A stretch of DNA of 9,188 nt, taken from contig JAQICQ010000220.1 of the NCBI GenBank assembly GCA_027858455.1, positions 1 to 9,188 on the forward strand, given 5' to 3'. The stretch comes from Elusimicrobiota bacterium (GTDB lineage Bacteria; CG03; SLGR01; JAGXOG01). The first letter of the stretch is position 1, and every line of letters begins with the position of its first letter. A program made the position numbers and the translations under genes. Below are positions 6,033 through 9,188 of this stretch, one piece after another. The notes under the pieces were generated by a model. That model made no database searches and was not told where the DNA came from. It saw only the letters and a program-made list of their open reading frames with translations.

Positions 6033-7363
6033 AAAAAACATTTGTACTTGATACCAATGTACTGATACATGATCCGGACAGCATATACAGTTTTAATGAC
6101 AATAACGTAGTCTTGCCTCTGACTGTTATCGAGGAGTTGGACGGGCTTAAAAAATTCCCGGACGAGAGGGGGCGCAATGCCCGCCGGGCTACACGCAAAC
6201 TTGATAATCTTAGAATAAAAGGCAATATTGCCCGGGGGGTAAAAACAAAAGAGGGCGGGTCCATACGCGTAGAGATGTCTGTAAAGGCCAAACTGCCTAT
6301 TGCTCTGGTAAATAAAGCGGATAATGACATACTGGCGATGGCTCTGGGCCTTAAAGAGTCCGGTGAAACGGTGATATTTATTTCCAAAGATATTAATATG
6401 AGGATTAAGGCCGAAGTGCTGGGGCTGGAAGTCCAGGACTTTGAAAAATCAAAAGTTAATATAGACGAGCTATATAAAGGATGGAAAGAAATTGAAGTGG
6501 AGGATAAAATTATCGATGAATTTCACCGTCAAAAGAAAATGCCTTCTCCCGATAAAGATATCATTCCACAGCAGTTTGTCTTATTGAGGTCAGATTCTGA
6601 TCCCAAAAAAACCGCTCTTGCCAGATATTCTCCGAAGGAAGAATTGCTTGTAAAAATAAATCACGACAGCAGTTCTCCGTGGGGGTTAAAACCGCTGAAT
6701 TTAGAACAGAGTTTTGCTTTTGAAGCTATATTAAACGAAGAGATTAAACTGGTAACTTTAGTAGGTATAGCCGGAACCGGAAAGACCCTGCTGGCTTTGG
6801 CCTGCGGTCTTTATCTGACTTTCGACAGGGAGATGTACAGGAGACTGCTTATATCCCGGCCGGTGGTGCCGATGGGTAAGGATATCGGGTATCTCCCGGG
6901 TTCAAAAGAGGAGAAACTTGCTAATTGGATGGGGGCGTTTTACGATAATCTGGAATTTCTTGTAGAGACCAGCGGGAAGAATTTTTCAAAAAATCCGGAG
7001 GGTAAAAAAATCCCGAAAAAATCCTCAGCCATCGTAGAGGATTTGTTTTCAACAGGCAAGCTGGAGATGGAAGCACTTACCTATCTCAGGGGCAGGAGTA
7101 TTCCAAGCCAGTTTATAATCATAGATGAGGCGCAGAATTTAACTCCCCTGGAGGTAAAGACCATAGTTTCAAGAGCCGGTAAAGATACAAAAGTTATAGT
7201 AACCGGGGACCCCTATCAGATAGATAATCCCTATCTTGATTCTTCTTCAAACGGATTGACTTATCTTGCGGAAAAATTTAAAGGTCAGAATATTTTCGCT
7301 CATGTGACTCTGGGCAAGAGCGAAAGGAGTGATTTGGCGGCGCTGGCTGCAGAACTTCTGTAG
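6029..7363 (+). CDS. PIN-PhoH family ATPase/ribonuclease (PhoH2/YlaK type)
   Basis: A 444-residue fusion. The N-terminal PIN ribonuclease domain (1 to about 140) starts with the classic FVLDTNVLIHDP and has acidic candidates D8, E35, D98/D100 and D121. The C-terminal PhoH P-loop ATPase domain (about 220-444) has Walker A GIAGTGKT (246-253), SRPVVPMGKDIGYLPG, Walker B IIIDEAQN (363-370), VTGDPYQID (391-398) and a KSERS end. Mycobacterial PhoH2 proteins of this layout unwind and cut RNA, so RNA metabolism is the likely role; phosphate regulation is not implied. The ATG at 6029 was chosen over an in-frame GTG at 6002 because it begins exactly at the PIN consensus and follows GGAG (6017-6020) by 8 nt. 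ATGA overlaps the upstream stop, so the two are translationally coupled. Confidence 0.93.
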   Translation: MKKTFVLDTNVLIHDPDSIYSFNDNNVVLPLTVIEELDGLKKFPDERGRNARRATRKLDNLRIKGNIARGVKTKEGGSIRVEMSVKAKLPIALVNKADNDILAMALGLKESGETVIFISKDINMRIKAEVLGLEVQDFEKSKVNIDELYKGWKEIEVEDKIIDEFHRQKKMPSPDKDIIPQQFVLLRSDSDPKKTALARYSPKEELLVKINHDSSSPWGLKPLNLEQSFAFEAILNEEIKLVTLVGIAGTGKTLLALACGLYLTFDREMYRRLLISRPVVPMGKDIGYLPGSKEEKLANWMGAFYDNLEFLVETSGKNFSKNPEGKKIPKKSSAIVEDLFSTGKLEMEALTYLRGRSIPSQFIIIDEAQNLTPLEVKTIVSRAGKDTKVIVTGDPYQIDNPYLDSSSNGLTYLAEKFKGQNIFAHVTLGKSERSDLAALAAELL

Positions 7364-7365
7364 GA

Positions 7366-9069
7366 ATGGATAATTTAGCCCGGTTTTTTTTAAGAAAAAG
7401 TAAGCATTATTCAGCCCATACAGCTTATGAGGAATTTAAGCAAGACAGTTATATATCCTACAACTATCGCCGGGTGCGCAGGGAGGTTCTTGCCTTTGCC
7501 GGCTATCTTAAGAAAAGAGGTTTTAACAGGGATTCCAAATTAGCTATTCTCGCCGGGAATTCTATTTACTGGCCTGTAGCATATTTTACCGGACAGGTTT
7601 TAGGGATACCGGTAATTCCGCTCGACCCGCTTCTTTCCCCCCGGGATAATATACATTTTTTACGCCATTCCGGCGCTGATATTCTTTTTACCGATTCCGA
7701 CATATATGACCAGATGGATTTGGATAGTGACACTGGTCTGAATATAAAAGAAGTTATTATTTCCGACGGCAAAGTATATGCTAACAGGGGGGTAAGCAGT
7801 TTAGAAAATATTATAAATGATAATCCTGTTCCCTCCCCGGCTGCGGTTGCCAATGATTCTGAAATTGAAAAAGAGGATACCGCTATTATTATCTATACTT
7901 CCGGCACAACCGGTTCACCCAAAGGGGTAATGCTGACTCACGGCAATATTCTGCATCAGATAGAGGCAATCCCCTCGGCCATTAAATTTAAAGATGATGA
8001 TGTTTTTATCGGGATACTGCCTCTGTTTCATATGTTCCCGTCAACTACTTGTATGTTGGCGCCGTTTAACGCCGGCTGCAAAGTAGTCTTTCTTAACTCG
8101 CTTAAAGCAACTAATATAGTCAGGGTACTTAAAGAAAAAAAGGTCAGTATTATGATAGGTGTCCCTGCATTGTTTGAATCCTTAAAAAGGACAATAGAGA
8201 GAAAGATAGGCAAAGCCTCAGTTTTTAAAAAGGCTTTTATAAATACTTCCCTGGGCATTTCTAAAGTGGTTACGGCAATGAATTTAAACCCTCCGTCATT
8301 GCTTTTTAAAAGCCTGAAAAACAAAGCCGGCATGAAGTATCTGCGCCTTATGGTTTCAGGGGGCGCTCCCCTTATGCTTAAAACAGGTGCTTTTTTCGAG
8401 ATGATGGGTATAGAATTCATACAGGGATACGGCTTAACTGAAACTTCGCCTGTGCTGACGGTTAATTATCGCATGGGGGTAGGGCTTGAATCCGTTGGAC
8501 AGCCGCTTGACGGAGTTGAGATACGATTAAAAGCTAAAAATGAAAAAGGAATCGGCGAGATAGAAGTAAAAGGCGATAATATTATGGCCGGTTACTATGG
8601 TAATGCCGCTGCTACCGAAAAAGTAATGGACGGACAGTGGCTAAAGACCGGTGATGCGGGGTATATCGGTGAAAATGGTTGTCTTTATATTAAGGGCAGA
8701 AACAAAAATGTAATAGTCTCCTCTGCCGGTAAAAATATTTACCCCGAAGAAATTGAAGAAATTATTATGGAAAGCCGGTATGTGCTTGAAGCTATGGTTT
8801 GCGGCCGCCGTATTTCATCGAATAATCACGGAGAAAAAGTAGCAGCATATATATATCCCGATTATGATATGCTGGACAGTTACTTTAAAAAAAACAAGAT
8901 TGATTACGTCAGCGATAATATAGAAAAACTCATAAAAAAAGAAGTAAATAAATATACAGCCGACTTGCCGGCTTATAAGAAGATAAAAAACATTAAAATT
9001 CAGGTTGAAGAATTCCAAAAGACCTCAACTAAGAAAATCAAAAGATATCTCTATATCAATCAAGAATAA
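7366..9069 (+). CDS. AMP-forming acyl-CoA synthetase (long-chain fatty acid-CoA ligase type)
   Basis: A 567-residue ANL-superfamily enzyme that would activate a carboxylic acid with ATP and load it on CoA, probably a medium- or long-chain fatty acid. Motifs in order: A3 P-loop YTSGTTGSPKGV (177-188), LPLFHMF (218-224), A5 YGLTET (355-360), A7 TGD (428-430), A8 KGRNKNVIVSSAGKNIYPEEIE (443-464) and A10 KTSTKKIKR (552-560). In A10 the usual Gly before the catalytic Lys is Lys (K556, catalytic K557), a change also known in related ligases. The length is typical and no signal peptide is seen. It starts 2 nt after the PhoH stop without a clear Shine-Dalgarno, so translation probably depends on reinitiation. 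An acyl-ACP synthetase or another acyl substrate cannot be excluded. Confidence 0.9.
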   Translation: MDNLARFFLRKSKHYSAHTAYEEFKQDSYISYNYRRVRREVLAFAGYLKKRGFNRDSKLAILAGNSIYWPVAYFTGQVLGIPVIPLDPLLSPRDNIHFLRHSGADILFTDSDIYDQMDLDSDTGLNIKEVIISDGKVYANRGVSSLENIINDNPVPSPAAVANDSEIEKEDTAIIIYTSGTTGSPKGVMLTHGNILHQIEAIPSAIKFKDDDVFIGILPLFHMFPSTTCMLAPFNAGCKVVFLNSLKATNIVRVLKEKKVSIMIGVPALFESLKRTIERKIGKASVFKKAFINTSLGISKVVTAMNLNPPSLLFKSLKNKAGMKYLRLMVSGGAPLMLKTGAFFEMMGIEFIQGYGLTETSPVLTVNYRMGVGLESVGQPLDGVEIRLKAKNEKGIGEIEVKGDNIMAGYYGNAAATEKVMDGQWLKTGDAGYIGENGCLYIKGRNKNVIVSSAGKNIYPEEIEEIIMESRYVLEAMVCGRRISSNNHGEKVAAYIYPDYDMLDSYFKKNKIDYVSDNIEKLIKKEVNKYTADLPAYKKIKNIKIQVEEFQKTSTKKIKRYLYINQE

Positions 9070-9188
9070 ACATAAAGTTAACAAAAGCAAAATTTTGAGA
9101 ACCGTCTTTTTTTAAAGCAGTTAATTAAATAATTATCTATTTGCGTTAACAAATCAAATATGATATATATTTTTAAAACAAATACCCC
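9070..9188. other. AT-rich non-coding tail after the operon
   Basis: No gene is seen. It contains a 9-nt direct repeat GTTAACAAA (9077-9085 and 9145-9153), CAAAATTTTG near 9088-9097, a run of seven T (9107-9113) with only a 3-bp hairpin before it, and TTAATTAA at 9121-9128. Termination may occur here, but no strong hairpin supports it. Confidence 0.4.

Noticed and set aside
5547..6041. Minus-strand frame of 164 codons
   Set aside because: It lies fully antisense to the nuclease gene, whose motifs are strong; its translation is Phe/Tyr-rich without any recognisable domain and it has no ribosome binding site.
9088..9113. Rho-independent terminator after the ligase gene
   Set aside because: There is a run of seven T, but the only stem directly before it is about 3 bp and the CAAAATTTTG palindrome has no loop. 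Too weak to call.

Overview
The window is bacterial and AT-rich. All seven genes lie on the + strand, most with clear AAGGAG-type ribosome binding sites. The gene families (a TIGR03960/TIGR03936 radical-SAM pair next to an RNase E/G, a PIN-PhoH ATPase, a Cas4/RecB-like nuclease and an acyl-CoA ligase) fit an uncultivated bacterial lineage. Nothing in the sequence fixes the phylum, so I do not name one.

Left block (1-3691). The 3' part of a radical SAM protein enters from the left edge. It overlaps by 11 nt the start of its usual partner, a TIGR03936/DUF2344 protein. After a 70-nt AT-rich spacer with a 14-nt tandem repeat comes a complete RNase E/G-type ribonuclease (rng). After another 89 nt comes a small Yip1-like membrane protein. 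The first three genes form a module seen in many bacteria; the radical SAM pair is still poorly characterised.

Middle (3692-5093). A non-coding stretch has been split by a complete insertion sequence of about 1.1 kb (about 3917-5020), probably IS481-like. It has 30/31-bp imperfect terminal inverted repeats with a perfect 16-bp core, a 5-bp CTAAA target duplication (part of a 10-bp identical direct repeat), its own extended -10 promoter and one DDE transposase. Removing the element leaves an intergenic region of about 293 bp. The transposase frame runs off the right end and uses a stop codon in flanking DNA. Just beyond the right end is a good promoter that probably serves the next genes. Left of the insertion is a copy of the rng leader with its Shine-Dalgarno, but with no gene behind it.

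Right block (5094-9069). Three tightly packed genes: a PD-(D/E)XK nuclease with a Cas4/AddB-type four-cysteine set, a PIN-PhoH ATPase that overlaps it by ATGA, and an AMP-forming acyl-CoA synthetase starting 2 nt after the PhoH stop. They look like one transcription unit driven from the promoter at 5026-5054. The last 119 nt are AT-rich and non-coding, without a convincing terminator.

Overall the window is mostly housekeeping nucleic-acid metabolism with one recent-looking IS insertion. I see no CRISPR array, tRNA, rRNA or clear riboswitch. The most interesting points are the architecture of the IS insertion, the orphan copy of the rng leader, and the coupling of an Fe-S nuclease with a PIN-PhoH ATPase.
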